A DNA stretch of 64,000 nucleotides from Mannheimia haemolytica (GCA_900638155.1 LR134495.1:1302001-1366000); one strand, 5' to 3'; shown: positions 1-9,479, numbered from the stretch's first letter. Made by a program: numbers and translations. Notes: generated by a model from the letters alone, not told the origin.

Positions 1-186
<186 letters not shown>

Positions 187-194
187 CTTTGCTG

Positions 195-213
195 GGGCGA
201 ATCATATTCGCCC
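195..213. repeat. Single hairpin resembling half of a REP-like element
   Basis: A perfect 8-bp stem (GGGCGAAT / ATTCGCCC) with a 3-base loop CAT lies 8 bases after the guaB stop. It has no run of T behind it, so it is a poor intrinsic terminator. Its core GGGGC(G/A)AATCAT matches the first arm of the REP-like element inside the RAYT gene at 52754-52811. It may be a degenerate single-arm copy. Confidence 0.5.
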
Positions 214-279
214 TAATATTGCTCATTACAAATTTTTGCTCAAATTTAACCGCTTGCAAACAGGCACAGAGGATAAACT

Positions 280-945
280 ATGCTCCAAGCTATTATTTTC
301 GATATGGACGGTGTGATTGTCGATACCGAATATCTGGAATTTTCCTTACAAAAACAGTTTATTGACGACATCAAAGAGCACAACCGCCCGATTAGCTTAG
401 AACAACAATCGGAAGTGGTAGGTAAGTGTTTAAAAGAAATTCCGGTGGTTATCAAAAAACTGAGCGAATCCAGTTTGCCGATTGAGGAAATTCGTGAGCG
501 TTACTACGCCTTTTTCCAAGACCTGTTTAGCAAAGTGGATTTTAACACCATTTTCAGAGCCGATATTCAGCAAATTATTCAATTTGCCAAGCAACATCAA
601 ATTAAGCTCGCGGTTGCCTCTTCTTCCGCCCTTTCGCATATTGAGAATATTCTCACGGTTTGCGGCATTAAAGACGAATTTGACTTAATCGTCAGCGGTG
701 AACAGTTTGAGCACAGCAAACCCGATCCGACCATTTACCGCTACACCTGCGAAAAATTAGGCGTTGAGCCACAAAATGCGGTGGCGATTGAAGATTCCTA
801 CTACGGAATGCTTTCTGCCAAAACCGCCGGCTTAACGGTGATTGGCTACGAAGAAAAACGAATGCTGATCGACCAAAGTTTAGCGGATTATATGGGCAAA
901 GATATGAACGAGATTTTGCAGATTATTCAAGATAATATTGTATAA
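280..945 (+). CDS. HAD-superfamily hydrolase, beta-phosphoglucomutase/phosphatase-like
   Basis: A 221-residue haloacid-dehalogenase-fold protein, probably a cytoplasmic sugar-phosphate phosphatase or mutase. Motif I, DMDGVIVDTE, lies at residues 8-17 with the two aspartates used for phospho-aspartate chemistry. Motif II is the serine in VASSS near residue 113, the motif III lysine is in SKPDP, and motif IV is VAIEDSYYG. The helical cap between motifs I and II is of the beta-PGM type. An AGAGGA ribosome site precedes the ATG. It lies between guaB and guaA, but nothing in the sequence shows a nucleotide substrate. Family is certain; substrate is unknown. Confidence 0.85.
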   Translation: MLQAIIFDMDGVIVDTEYLEFSLQKQFIDDIKEHNRPISLEQQSEVVGKCLKEIPVVIKKLSESSLPIEEIRERYYAFFQDLFSKVDFNTIFRADIQQIIQFAKQHQIKLAVASSSALSHIENILTVCGIKDEFDLIVSGEQFEHSKPDPTIYRYTCEKLGVEPQNAVAIEDSYYGMLSAKTAGLTVIGYEEKRMLIDQSLADYMGKDMNEILQIIQDNIV

Positions 946-1002
946 CAAGCGGTTGATTTTTACGGAAATTTTGCAAAATTTTGAATGAATTTGACCGCTT
1001 GT
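945..1002. terminator. Inverted uptake-signal pair after the HAD gene
   Basis: ACAAGCGGT (945-953) and its complement ACCGCTTGT (994-1002) face each other, with GAAATTTTGCAAAATTTT-like sequence between. The first copy overlaps the last base of the HAD stop codon. Such pairs fold into a hairpin in RNA and commonly end transcription in Pasteurellaceae. The arms are 9 bp with an AT-rich interior. Confidence 0.6.
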
Positions 1003-1052
1003 TATATTTCATAAATCTTATAGATATATAATTATATTACACTAGCTATTTT

Positions 1053-1610
1053 ATGTTATTTGTTACTTTTATCTTCATATGTATTCCGATAAGTTTGTAT
1101 GCTAACTATCATAAAACAATCTATTTAGATCCAAATTCTTACTTTGTTTACTATGTAATTGCATTCTTATTTTTATGTGAAGCTATTTACTTTCTAAAAT
1201 GGAGAAGATCACAATTTTTATCACAAGAGAGTGTTCTAAAGGGCAGAAAAGCTCCTTTAGAAGATAAAATAGGATCTTGGTTAATGAGTATTATATTCCC
1301 CATCTGGCTTGGTTATATGTTTGTTGAATCATTTAATGTGATTTATACCAAAATCTTTGGAGAATATGAGAAATCTTACAAAGTTGATATATTAGAGATA
1401 GATAGAAAGCCTTATTCTAATCGTTACAATCGAGGATATACTCACGTATATATATTAAGGCTGGATCAAATACGAGAAATGTTAGATGTAAGTACATCGT
1501 TTTACAATAAAATTAGCATTGAAGATCAATTACTTATTACCAAAAAAGTATCTCCCTTTGGTTATTATATTGATGAAGATGAAATAATTATTATCCCGAA
1601 TAAACCTTAA
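1053..1610 (+). CDS. Hypothetical membrane protein, AT-rich
   Basis: I do not recognise this 185-residue protein. The first residues are strongly hydrophobic ([17 protein letters not shown]), a second hydrophobic stretch lies around residues 33-48 ([16 protein letters not shown]), and a third around 76-92 ([17 protein letters not shown]). The remainder is soluble and rich in Tyr, Ile and Asp/Glu. Three membrane spans with a C-terminal domain of about 90 residues is the likely shape. No convincing ribosome site precedes the ATG, so the start may be wrong. Codons such as ATA and AGA are frequent, unlike the GC-richer HAD and guaA genes on either side, which suggests acquisition. It ends 14 bases before guaA. 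Confidence 0.6.
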   Translation: MLFVTFIFICIPISLYANYHKTIYLDPNSYFVYYVIAFLFLCEAIYFLKWRRSQFLSQESVLKGRKAPLEDKIGSWLMSIIFPIWLGYMFVESFNVIYTKIFGEYEKSYKVDILEIDRKPYSNRYNRGYTHVYILRLDQIREMLDVSTSFYNKISIEDQLLITKKVSPFGYYIDEDEIIIIPNKP

Positions 1611-1624
1611 AAAGAGAAACTACA

Positions 1625-3196
1625 ATGACCAACATCCACCACCATAAAATCCTCATTTTAGACTTTGGTTCACAATATACTCAGCTTATCGCACGCCGTG
1701 TGCGGGAAATTGGGGTTTACTGCGAGCTTTGGGCTTGGGACGTAACGGAAGAACAGATCCGTGAATTTAACCCAACAGGGATTATTCTTTCAGGCGGGCC
1801 GGAAAGTACCACTGAGGCAAACAGCCCACGAGCGCCGGAGTATGTGTTTAACGCCGGTGTGCCGGTGCTAGGCATTTGCTACGGAATGCAGACAATGGCG
1901 ATGCAACTGGGCGGTTTAACCGAAACGTCCGACCACCGTGAATTTGGCTATGCCTCAGTGGATCTCAAATCTGCCGATCAACTTTTTGCAAATTTAAACG
2001 ATAATTTGACCGCATTAGATCCAAAATTGGACGTTTGGATGAGCCACGGCGATAAAGTCACCAAATTACCACCGCACTTTACCATCACAGGCGTTACCCC
2101 AACCTGCCCGATTGCCGCGATGTCGGACGAAAGCCGCCGTTTCTATGGCGTGCAGTTCCACCCCGAAGTAACCCACACCAAACAAGGCTTGGCGTTGCTG
2201 AAAAACTTCGTGGTCGGCATTTGTGGCTGCGAAACCAACTGGACGGCAGAAAACATCATTGAAGATGCGGTCAAACGCATTCGTGAGCAAGTGGGCGATG
2301 ACGAGGTAATTTTAGGCTTGTCGGGAGGGGTGGATTCCTCCGTCACCGCATTGTTATTACACCGTGCCATCGGCAAAAACCTGCACTGCGTATTCGTGGA
2401 TAACGGCTTGCTCCGCTTGAACGAAGGCGATCAGGTCATGGAAATGTTCGGCAACAAATTCGGTTTGAACATTGTGCGAGTGAATGCGGAAGATCGTTTC
2501 TTAGACGCACTCAAAGGCATTGACGAACCGGAAGCCAAACGCAAAACCATCGGCAAAGTGTTTGTGGACGTGTTTGATGACGAAAGCAAAAAACTCAGCT
2601 CGGTCAAATGGCTTGCCCAAGGCACGATCTACCCTGATGTGATTGAGTCCGCCGCCAGCAAAACCGGCAAAGCCCACGTTATAAAATCGCACCACAACGT
2701 TGGCGGCTTGCCGGATTATATGAAGCTCGGCTTAGTGGAACCGTTGCGTGAACTGTTTAAAGATGAAGTGCGTAAAATCGGCTTGGCACTCGGCTTACCG
2801 GCTGAAATGCTCAACCGCCACCCGTTCCCCGGCCCGGGCTTAGGCGTGCGTGTGCTGGGCGAAATCAAAAAAGAGTACTGCGATTTACTGCGCAAAGCCG
2901 ATGCGATCTTCATCGAAGAACTGCACAAAGCCGGCTGGTACTACAAAGTCAGCCAAGCCTTCACCGTGTTCCTACCGGTGAAATCGGTGGGCGTAATGGG
3001 TGATGGACGCAAATATGACTGGGTTGTCAGCTTGCGTGCGGTGGAAACCATCGACTTTATGACCGCCCACTGGGCGCATTTACCCTATGATTTACTCGGC
3101 AAAATCTCCAACCGCATTATCAACGAAGTGAATGGCATCTCCCGTGTGGTGTATGACGTGAGCGGAAAACCGCCTGCAACCATTGAGTGGGAATAA
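1625..3196 (+). CDS. guaA: GMP synthase (glutamine-hydrolysing)
   Basis: Converts XMP to GMP using ATP and glutamine ammonia. The 523-residue protein has an N-terminal class I amidotransferase domain with nucleophile Cys85 in GICYGMQ and the His-Glu pair in FHPEVTHT. An ATP-pyrophosphatase domain follows, with P-loop LSGGVDSS, then the dimerisation domain ending IEWE. Length matches E. coli GuaA (525). The gene is notably GC-richer and more codon-biased than the ORF just upstream. Start ATG follows AAAGAGAAA. Confidence 0.98.
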   Translation: MTNIHHHKILILDFGSQYTQLIARRVREIGVYCELWAWDVTEEQIREFNPTGIILSGGPESTTEANSPRAPEYVFNAGVPVLGICYGMQTMAMQLGGLTETSDHREFGYASVDLKSADQLFANLNDNLTALDPKLDVWMSHGDKVTKLPPHFTITGVTPTCPIAAMSDESRRFYGVQFHPEVTHTKQGLALLKNFVVGICGCETNWTAENIIEDAVKRIREQVGDDEVILGLSGGVDSSVTALLLHRAIGKNLHCVFVDNGLLRLNEGDQVMEMFGNKFGLNIVRVNAEDRFLDALKGIDEPEAKRKTIGKVFVDVFDDESKKLSSVKWLAQGTIYPDVIESAASKTGKAHVIKSHHNVGGLPDYMKLGLVEPLRELFKDEVRKIGLALGLPAEMLNRHPFPGPGLGVRVLGEIKKEYCDLLRKADAIFIEELHKAGWYYKVSQAFTVFLPVKSVGVMGDGRKYDWVVSLRAVETIDFMTAHWAHLPYDLLGKISNRIINEVNGISRVVYDVSGKPPATIEWE

Positions 3197-3283
3197 CTCT
3201 TACAAAATAGGCTTCTTATAACCTAAGTTCAGTATCTAAAGCTGAAAAATGTTGTTAACTGCTTAATGTAGCGGTTTAGAATA

Positions 3284-3312
3284 AAGGATTGATTCCAACG
3301 GAATCAATCCTT
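3284..3312. terminator. Hairpin downstream of guaA
   Basis: A perfect 12-bp stem (AAGGATTGATTC / GAATCAATCCTT) with loop CAACG lies about 90 bases after guaA, between it and the convergent yhcB. The T-tract is weak, so termination is an inference from position and stem strength. Confidence 0.6.
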
Positions 3313-3356
3313 AAACTAAGTGCCTTTTAGTAAAACTAAATATTCAATTTTTAGTT

Positions 3357-3752
3357 TTATGATTTCAGTAAGCCAGATGAACCTTCGGAATAATCTCTAG
3401 GTTGATCTTCTTCCGTTTTTTCTGCCGGAATAGGTAACTTGGTTTGTTGGAAAAAGGTAATATTTTTTGATGCTTCTGGTAATAGCTTTTCAGAGCTTTG
3501 TGCTAAATGGGTATAAAGCTTTTTATAATCAGAAGCTAAACTTGAAAGTAATTGGGCTGATTGCTCAAAGTGTTGTTCAAGTTTTTGTTTTTGCTCATCT
3601 ACTTGAGTTTTGGTTTGTTTCAACTCTTTTTCCAGTTCATGCTGTTTTCTGACACTACTGTTAAATACTCTAACTAGAGTGCAACCTATTACAGCACCTA
3701 CAATAAATGCTGCCATAATGGCTGCCCAAACATCTGTTGTCCATTGTTCCAT
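3357..3752 (-). CDS. yhcB: YhcB/DUF1043 inner-membrane protein (ZapG-type)
   Basis: A 131-residue protein with one N-terminal membrane span (about residues 7-26, AAIMAAFIVGAVIGCTLV) followed by a long charged coiled coil with heptad-like Gln/Glu/Lys pattern. This is the architecture of E. coli YhcB, an inner-membrane protein tied to cell division and envelope growth. Two ATGs stand in tandem. The second (3752) is chosen because AAGGAG lies 6 bases before it, against 3 for the first. The end lies inside a TAAAACTAAA / TTTAGTTTTA inverted repeat (3331-3359) that may serve as its terminator. Confidence 0.88.
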   Translation of the reverse strand: MEQWTTDVWAAIMAAFIVGAVIGCTLVRVFNSSVRKQHELEKELKQTKTQVDEQKQKLEQHFEQSAQLLSSLASDYKKLYTHLAQSSEKLLPEASKNITFFQQTKLPIPAEKTEEDQPRDYSEGSSGLLKS

Positions 3753-3877
3753 CATAAACTCCTTATGTTTTAGTGATTGATTACTACTATTTTTAACATT
3801 TCATTTTTTATTTGAAAAGCTCCAAATGATTAAAATGTGATATAGGTTCAATTTTGAAAGATTATCAGCAAAAAATG

Positions 3878-3907
3878 TTAGATTTTTAAGTGAAACCTCT
3901 GTATAAT
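3878..3907 (+). promoter_or_regulatory. Candidate promoter of rplM-rpsI
   Basis: TATAAT at 3902-3907 is a consensus -10 box. TTAGAT at 3878-3883 is a weak -35 at 18-bp spacing. It sits about 145 bases before rplM, giving the transcript a leader of about 135 bases. Confidence 0.55.
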
Positions 3908-3912
3908 TTCGC

Positions 3913-4050
3913 AACCCTGTTTTTGTGTGGTTTTTCCCGCCACACAAGTTTGGTCTGAATCAGACTCGAAGGGGTCGGGTTCACCGTAAAATAATAGGAA
4001 ATACCTCAATGAGGTATTGGGTTTTAAACTTTAAATTTGGTATTTAATTA
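3913..4050 (+). promoter_or_regulatory. Structured leader of the rplM-rpsI mRNA
   Basis: The leader contains at least two clear hairpins: GTCTGA/TCAGAC around 3952-3964, and AATACCTC / GAGGTATT with loop AAT at 4000-4018. The rpsI operon of E. coli is known to be autoregulated by L13 binding the rplM leader. A similar role here is inference from position and structure; no primary-sequence motif proves it. Confidence 0.45.
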
Positions 4051-4479
4051 ATGAAAACTTTTGTAGCAAAACCAGAAACAGTACAACGTGACTGGTATGT
4101 AGTAGATGCGACGGGTAAAACATTAGGTCGTTTAGCGACTGAATTGGCACGCCGTCTTCGTGGTAAACATAAACCTGAGTACACTCCACACGTTGATACC
4201 GGTGATTACATCATCGTGATCAATGCAGACAAAGTAGCAGTAACAGGTAAAAAACAAACTGACAAAATCTACTACTGGCACACTGGCTATGTAGGAGGCA
4301 TCAAAGATGCAACCTTCAAAGAAATGATTGCTCGTCGTCCTGAAGCTGTGATTGAAATCGCAGTGAAAGGTATGTTACCAAAAGGTCCACTTGGTCGTGA
4401 AATGTTCCGTAAATTAAAAGTTTACGCAGGTTCAGAACACAATCACCAAGCACAACAACCACAAGTTTTAGATATCTAA
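4051..4479 (+). CDS. rplM: 50S ribosomal protein L13
   Basis: 142 residues, exactly the usual length. It opens [20 protein letters not shown] and holds the conserved [23 protein letters not shown] and [13 protein letters not shown] segments. It is an early assembly protein of the large subunit. rpsI follows 16 bases later, the conserved pairing across bacteria. Confidence 0.99.
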   Translation: MKTFVAKPETVQRDWYVVDATGKTLGRLATELARRLRGKHKPEYTPHVDTGDYIIVINADKVAVTGKKQTDKIYYWHTGYVGGIKDATFKEMIARRPEAVIEIAVKGMLPKGPLGREMFRKLKVYAGSEHNHQAQQPQVLDI

Positions 4480-4495
4480 TTCACGGAGCATAAAA

Positions 4496-4891
4496 ATGAC
4501 AGCAGCAAATCAAAACTACGGCACAGGTCGCCGCAAAAGCTCTTCAGCCCGTGTATTTATCAAACCGGGTTCAGGTAACATTACTATCAACCAACGTTCA
4601 CTTGAAGTTTACTTCGGTCGTGAAACAGCTCGTATGATCGTACGTCAGCCGTTAGAATTGGTTGAATTAACTGATAAATTAGACCTTTACATCACTGTTA
4701 AAGGTGGTGGTATTTCTGGTCAAGCGGGTGCGATCCGTCACGGTATCACACGTGCATTAATGGAATACGATGAAACTCTACGCCCAGCACTTCGTGCTGC
4801 AGGCTTCGTTACTCGTGACGCACGTCGCGTTGAACGTAAAAAAGTGGGTTTACACAAAGCACGTCGTCGTCCACAATACTCAAAACGTTAA
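4496..4891 (+). CDS. rpsI: 30S ribosomal protein S9
   Basis: 131 residues, with the N-terminal [14 protein letters not shown] motif and the basic C-terminal tail ending QYSKR. The tail reaches the P-site tRNA in the small subunit. It follows an ACGGAG ribosome site and is co-transcribed with rplM, ending at the strong terminator at 4911-4930. Confidence 0.99.
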   Translation: MTAANQNYGTGRRKSSSARVFIKPGSGNITINQRSLEVYFGRETARMIVRQPLELVELTDKLDLYITVKGGGISGQAGAIRHGITRALMEYDETLRPALRAAGFVTRDARRVERKKVGLHKARRRPQYSKR

Positions 4892-4910
4892 TTTTATTTT
4901 CGTTTTCAAG

Positions 4911-4935
4911 AAGGCAGGGTTTCCTGCCTTTTTTG
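4911..4935 (+). terminator. Intrinsic terminator of rplM-rpsI
   Basis: AAGGCAGG / CCTGCCTT with loop GTTT, followed by TTTTG and more T. It is a textbook stem plus U-tract, 20 bases after rpsI. Confidence 0.9.
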
Positions 4936-4996
4936 TTTTTATGACTGTGGTAAAATAGTCCTGTTCTTCCTGATTAAACATTTAATAGAGGCATTT

Positions 4997-5773
4997 ATGT
5001 TAGCCATTATTTCCCCTGCCAAAACACTTGATTTTGAAACAAAAATCGACGGTTTTGCATTTTCTCAACCAAATTTGACCGCTTGTAGCCAAGAATTAAT
5101 TGATATTTGTAAACAGCTTTCACCTGCTGAAGTCGGCAGTTTGATGTCAATTAGCGATAAATTATCTGCTCTAAATGTGGCTCGCTTTGCGGAGTGGCAG
5201 CCTGAGCATAACGAACAAAATGCCAAAGCCGCACTCTTTGCCTTTAAAGGTGATGTTTATACCGGGCTAGAGGCAGAAACGTTAAGCAAAGCACAAGTTG
5301 AGTACGCTCAACAACATTTGCGTATGCTTTCAGGCTTGTATGGCTTATTGAAACCGTTAGATTTAATGCAGCCCTATCGTTTAGAAATGGGTACTAAATT
5401 AGCCAATCCAAAAGGCAAAGATCTTTATGCGTTTTGGGGTAATATTATTACTGAACACTTGCAGCAAGCGATTGATGAACAGGGCGATAATATTTTAGTT
5501 AATCTTGCCTCTGATGAATATTATGGTGCAGTTAAGCCGCAAAATCTGAATGCAACTATTATCAAACCGGTGTTTTTAGACGAAAAAAACGGCAAATATA
5601 AAGTCATCAGTTTCTATGCGAAAAAAGCCCGTGGAATGATGGTTCGCTTTATATTAGAAACCCAACCGACTAATATCGAACAACTCAAACAGTTTAACTA
5701 CGGCGGCTATTGGTTTGATGCGGATAGTTCTAGCGAAAACGAGCTGGTCTTTAAGCGCGAGGAACAGGCATAA
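4997..5773 (+). CDS. yaaA: Peroxide stress protein YaaA (DUF328)
   Basis: 258 residues, as in E. coli YaaA, which limits free iron and DNA damage during peroxide stress. Conserved pieces include the start [14 protein letters not shown], the middle [21 protein letters not shown] and the C-terminal [11 protein letters not shown]. An uptake signal at 5078-5086 lies within the coding sequence. The stop TAA shares its last A with the ATG of the next gene, so the two are translationally coupled. With fieF two genes on, the unit has a metal-homeostasis theme. Confidence 0.96.
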   Translation: MLAIISPAKTLDFETKIDGFAFSQPNLTACSQELIDICKQLSPAEVGSLMSISDKLSALNVARFAEWQPEHNEQNAKAALFAFKGDVYTGLEAETLSKAQVEYAQQHLRMLSGLYGLLKPLDLMQPYRLEMGTKLANPKGKDLYAFWGNIITEHLQQAIDEQGDNILVNLASDEYYGAVKPQNLNATIIKPVFLDEKNGKYKVISFYAKKARGMMVRFILETQPTNIEQLKQFNYGGYWFDADSSSENELVFKREEQA

Positions 5774-6336
5774 TGTCGGCTATCAAAAAGGGGATAGTTT
5801 TCGTTGCGTTCTCGTTGGCCGGGTGTGCAACCAATGTCTCACAATTTGCTATGCCCGATGTTGTTCGCTTTGGGCAGGATAATTTTGTGAAAGTTACGCA
5901 CAGCCAAATTGACGAAATGCAACATTTGCTTTACTTGCCCGAAAACAGTGAGAAAAATCCGGAAAATTGGCAAAAAGGGATTTTATTTTTCCTAGATAAA
6001 AACAGTAAAAATCAAACTTTAGAGCAACGAGCCGCATTCCGCCAAGCCGGTTTTGTCAAACAGCCGAACATAAAAGCAGAGGTTGTTATCGAACAAAATG
6101 AATTACGCAGTGGTGTGATTTACCCACCGACAGAACGCTTTAATGATGTGATGTTGGAAGTAACCCGTGGGCGGAATTTAGCTTGTGGTTATGGCCAGAT
6201 ACAATTTGCAGATAAACGAGAAGTCGGAAAGGCGGTTGCAAAAAAATTGCCAAATTTGACCGCTTACAGTCACGAAATCGCCAGACTTTCTCTTGAATTT
6301 AACCAACTTGCTTGGCAAGTCCAATGCAGTAAATAA
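5773..6336 (+). CDS. Predicted lipoprotein of unknown function
   Basis: 187 residues with a short signal peptide and lipobox LAGC, so Cys18 is predicted to be lipidated. The mature part is soluble with no domain I recognise. Two cysteines near residues 134 and 185 could pair. It overlaps yaaA upstream and fieF downstream by one base each (TAATG), so it is made with them. An uptake signal (6261-6269) lies within it and writes the peptide PNLTAYS, like PNLTACS in YaaA. Function unknown. Confidence 0.75.
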   Translation: MSAIKKGIVFVAFSLAGCATNVSQFAMPDVVRFGQDNFVKVTHSQIDEMQHLLYLPENSEKNPENWQKGILFFLDKNSKNQTLEQRAAFRQAGFVKQPNIKAEVVIEQNELRSGVIYPPTERFNDVMLEVTRGRNLACGYGQIQFADKREVGKAVAKKLPNLTAYSHEIARLSLEFNQLAWQVQCSK

Positions 6337-7244
6337 TGCAGTTAATGAACGAAAAATACAGTAAATTAGTTAAACGAGCCGCAAATTTAGCGATTATTGT
6401 TGCGATCTTGCTTATTGTGATTAAAGCCTTTGCGTGGTGGAAAACCGGCTCGATTTCAATTTTGGCAGCAATGACGGACTCGGTAGTAGATCTGTTTGCT
6501 TCGCTGACTAATATTTTGGTGTTGCGTTTTGCGTTGCAACCGGCAGATGAGAATCACGCGTTTGGGCACGGCAAAGCGGAGTCTTTAGCGGCACTTGCTC
6601 AAAGTGCATTTATTTCCGGCTCGGCGGTTTTCCTGCTGCTACAAGGCTTCCATAAACTGACCAATCCGGAATTAATTGCTCAATCTGATATTGGGGTAAT
6701 TGTCAGTATTGCGTCAATCGTGATTACTGCACTTTTAGTCTTTTATCAGCGTTATGTCGTCACGCTTACGAAAAGTCCGGCGATTGAAGCGGACTCGTTA
6801 CATTATCAAACCGATTTATTAATGAATGCCGCAATTTTAGTGGCAATGTTGCTTAATAGTGCCGGTTTTGTATACGCTGATGCAGTTTTTGCAATAGGCA
6901 TTGCCCTCTACATTGCCTTTAATGCAGTGAAAATGTTTTGGTGTGCGGTACAAACTTTGCTAGACCAAGCCTTGCCCGATGAAGAAATTGAACAGATAAA
7001 ACAGATTGCTTCGCAACACCCGAACATTTTAGGCATTCACGATATTTTAACTCGCCGTGCCGGTGCGGTGCGTTTTATCCAACTGCATTTGGAATTAGAC
7101 GATCACTTAACCCTGCTAGTGGCTCACGAGATCACCGATAGTCTTGAGCAGAAATTGTTGGCGGCATTTCCAATGTCTCACGTTATCATTCATCAAGAGC
7201 CGACTACGGTGGTCAAACAAGAATTTATGGCGGAGAATATTTAA
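6336..7244 (+). CDS. fieF: Cation diffusion facilitator, FieF type
   Basis: An inner-membrane metal/proton antiporter of about 300 residues, as in E. coli FieF (YiiP), which exports Zn2+ and Fe2+. Visible hallmarks are the membrane-site DSVVD in helix 2, the HAFGHGKAESLAALAQS segment, the second metal half-site HYQTDLLMN in helix 5, and the cytoplasmic C-terminal domain with HDILTRRAG and HLELDDH. The ATG at 6336 overlaps the lipoprotein stop. An in-frame ATG at 6345 aligns better with E. coli and could be the true start. Confidence 0.94.
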   Translation: MQLMNEKYSKLVKRAANLAIIVAILLIVIKAFAWWKTGSISILAAMTDSVVDLFASLTNILVLRFALQPADENHAFGHGKAESLAALAQSAFISGSAVFLLLQGFHKLTNPELIAQSDIGVIVSIASIVITALLVFYQRYVVTLTKSPAIEADSLHYQTDLLMNAAILVAMLLNSAGFVYADAVFAIGIALYIAFNAVKMFWCAVQTLLDQALPDEEIEQIKQIASQHPNILGIHDILTRRAGAVRFIQLHLELDDHLTLLVAHEITDSLEQKLLAAFPMSHVIIHQEPTTVVKQEFMAENI

Positions 7245-7996
7245 TGTATCTGGCAATCGTGCATTTCAGCTACCATAATTTTGAGCAAGATCCGGTGACG
7301 GCAATCAGCCAAGTCTTAAATCAGTGGTTATATAACGGGCAAGTCATTGGCAGAGAAATGCCGATTGCCTTTCACCAAAATGAGTTTCAAGCTCGTGTGT
7401 GTGTGCCGACACAAGAAAGCTTGTTGCCACAATATAATAGCGATGAAGTAAAGGAAGCATTGCAACAAGCGGTCGAAATTGGCGTGAATTTTGCAAGTTT
7501 TGAGATCGTAGGGCGAGATTATCAGGGCGAAGAAAGTAGTGATAACCGCTCGCCAGCGTTTCAAATATTATATACTACCCATTTAGATACTTGCTCGCCG
7601 CTTTATAACGGAGAGCAGTTTGCTCCGATTCCGTTATATTATTTACAGGATCAGCCACTTAGCGAAGCCGTTCTGCAATGGCAGCAAAATTGGCAGGCGT
7701 GTGACTTGCTGCAAATGAAAGGCGAGGTGTTGGAAGCTCAGGCTCTCGCTCAGATTAGTGATGAAACAAGTGATCTTGCGATGATTGGTCGAGATCTTTG
7801 TTGGCAAATTGAGCAGAAAACGCATATCCCAACTTTTTATTACCTCTACCGCTTAGGCAATGATGAAAGTGAATACGAGCGTAAATGCCCTTGTTGTGGT
7901 GGAGAATGGAAACTAACTGAGCCATTGCACGAGATTTTCCATTTTAAATGTGAGCCTTGCCGTTTGATTTCGAACCTGAGCTGGGAGTTGTTATAA
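7244..7996 (+). CDS. Zn-ribbon protein of the DUF2310 family
   Basis: 250 residues, resembling the DUF2310 proteins of Pasteurellaceae and Vibrio, described as Zn-ribbon proteins with possible nucleic-acid binding. The C-terminus carries four cysteines in CPCC and CEPC, about 22 residues apart, which would hold one zinc. The N-terminal 200 residues have no motif I can assign. It starts in the TAATG overlap with fieF and ends the operon at the terminator at 8034-8064. The link to metal homeostasis is inference from context. Confidence 0.75.
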   Translation: MYLAIVHFSYHNFEQDPVTAISQVLNQWLYNGQVIGREMPIAFHQNEFQARVCVPTQESLLPQYNSDEVKEALQQAVEIGVNFASFEIVGRDYQGEESSDNRSPAFQILYTTHLDTCSPLYNGEQFAPIPLYYLQDQPLSEAVLQWQQNWQACDLLQMKGEVLEAQALAQISDETSDLAMIGRDLCWQIEQKTHIPTFYYLYRLGNDESEYERKCPCCGGEWKLTEPLHEIFHFKCEPCRLISNLSWELL

Positions 7997-8033
7997 CTTT
8001 TGGTTATAATTAAGTAACAAATTGTCTTGAATT

Positions 8034-8064
8034 AATGCGATAAGAGGAATAATCTTATCGCATT
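8034..8064 (+). terminator. Intrinsic terminator of the yaaA-fieF unit
   Basis: AATGCGATAAGA and TCTTATCGCATT form a 12-bp stem with a 7-base loop, followed by TTTACTTT. It lies 37 bases after the DUF2310 stop and just before the tcyP ribosome site. Confidence 0.75.
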
Positions 8065-8094
8065 TTTACTTTGTGCAGTTATGTTGGAGGCTCT

Positions 8095-9420
8095 GTGTTT
8101 ATTCTTAACTTAGCTATTTTTGTAGCAATTTTATTTTTGTTAGCCAAAATCTATCAATCTACTCAAAAACTCGGGCAAACCGTGTTTATCGGCTTAGTGT
8201 TGGGGCTTGCAAGCGGTGCTTTTTTGCAAACTTTTTACGAAAAAGCAACCATTGATGCCACACTTGATTGGATTAACTTAATCGGCAGCGGCTATGTTCG
8301 TTTGTTACAAATGATCGTAATGCCATTGGTGTTTGTCTCTATTTTATCGGCAATTACCCGTTTAAAAGAGGCAGGATCTTTAGGCAAAATCAGTTTTAGT
8401 GTACTGTCTGTGCTATTAGTAACCACTGCGATTGCAGCGGCGATTGGTATTGCGTTAGTGTATCTGTTTGATTTATCTGCCGAAGGGTTGGTTGCCGGTT
8501 CTCGTGAGCTTGCTGCTCAAGAGAAAGTGGTAGGGCGTGCGGAGCAGGTGAGCAACTTATCTGTGCCTGCAATGTTGCTTTCTTTCATTCCGAAAAATCC
8601 GTTTTTAGAATTAACTGGGGCAAACCCAACGTCGATTATCAGCACGGTTATTTTCTCGGCTTTATTAGGCATTGCTGCACTGAGCTTAGGCAAAGAAGAT
8701 AAAGCGTTGGGCGAACGTATCGCACAAGGTGTGGAGACCTTAAATAAACTGATTATGCGTTTAGTCCGTTTTGTGATTCGCTTAACCCCTTATGGCGTAT
8801 TTGCGTTGCTGATCAAAATGGCAGCAACCTCTCAATGGAGCGATATTGTAAACTTGGGTAGCTTTATTGTGGCATCATACATTGCGATTGGTTTGATGTT
8901 TATTGTGCACGGCATTTTACTCTTTGTGGCAAAAATCAATCCGTTTGATTACTACAGAAAAGTATTGCCGACACTAAGTTTTGCCTTTACTTCTCGTTCC
9001 AGTGCGGCAACCATTCCGCTGAATATTGAGACGCAAACCAATAAATTAGGTAATAACAGTGTGATTGCCAACTTTTCTGCAACCTTTGGGGCAACCATCG
9101 GGCAAAATGGCTGTGCGGGAATTTATCCGGCAATGTTGGCAGTGATGGTTGCTCCAACAGTAGGTATGGATCCGTTTAGCTTAAACTATATTTTAACCTT
9201 AATTCTAGTGGTGGCAATTTCCTCATTTGGTATTGCCGGTGTGGGTGGTGGTGCAACTTTTGCAGCGATTGTGGTGCTATCAACCTTGAATCTGCCAATT
9301 GAATTAGTAGGCTTGCTCATTTCAGTTGAGCCGATTATTGATATGGCTCGCACTGCATTAAACGTGAATGGTGCAATGGTGGCTGGCACATTAACCAATA
9401 AATGGGTTAAAGCCGAGTAG
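8095..9420 (+). CDS. tcyP: L-cystine/cation symporter, TcyP type
   Basis: A 441-residue dicarboxylate/amino acid:cation symporter family transporter, closest in sequence to E. coli TcyP (YdjN, 463 aa), which imports cystine. Hallmarks are the re-entrant loop FTSRSSAATIPLN and the binding-site segment ATFGATIGQNGCAG, plus GVAGVGGGATFA-like sequence and the SVEPIIDMARTALNV helix. The start is GTG at 8095: TTGGAGG ends 4 bases before it and the resulting N-terminus MFILNLAIFVA aligns with TcyP. An upstream in-frame TTG at 8071 has no ribosome site. Confidence 0.92.
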   Translation: MFILNLAIFVAILFLLAKIYQSTQKLGQTVFIGLVLGLASGAFLQTFYEKATIDATLDWINLIGSGYVRLLQMIVMPLVFVSILSAITRLKEAGSLGKISFSVLSVLLVTTAIAAAIGIALVYLFDLSAEGLVAGSRELAAQEKVVGRAEQVSNLSVPAMLLSFIPKNPFLELTGANPTSIISTVIFSALLGIAALSLGKEDKALGERIAQGVETLNKLIMRLVRFVIRLTPYGVFALLIKMAATSQWSDIVNLGSFIVASYIAIGLMFIVHGILLFVAKINPFDYYRKVLPTLSFAFTSRSSAATIPLNIETQTNKLGNNSVIANFSATFGATIGQNGCAGIYPAMLAVMVAPTVGMDPFSLNYILTLILVVAISSFGIAGVGGGATFAAIVVLSTLNLPIELVGLLISVEPIIDMARTALNVNGAMVAGTLTNKWVKAE

Positions 9421-9432
9421 TCAAAATGGAAG

Positions 9433-9467
9433 ATATAAAAATGGGCGATTAATTCGCCCGTTTTTAT
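9433..9467. terminator. Bidirectional terminator between tcyP and nitroreductase
   Basis: GGGCGA / TCGCCC flanked by TATAAAAA on the left and TTTTTATA on the right makes one long symmetric hairpin with a T-tract in both directions. It lies between two convergent genes and can end both. Confidence 0.85.
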
Positions 9468-9479
9468 AAGTTAAGGTGA

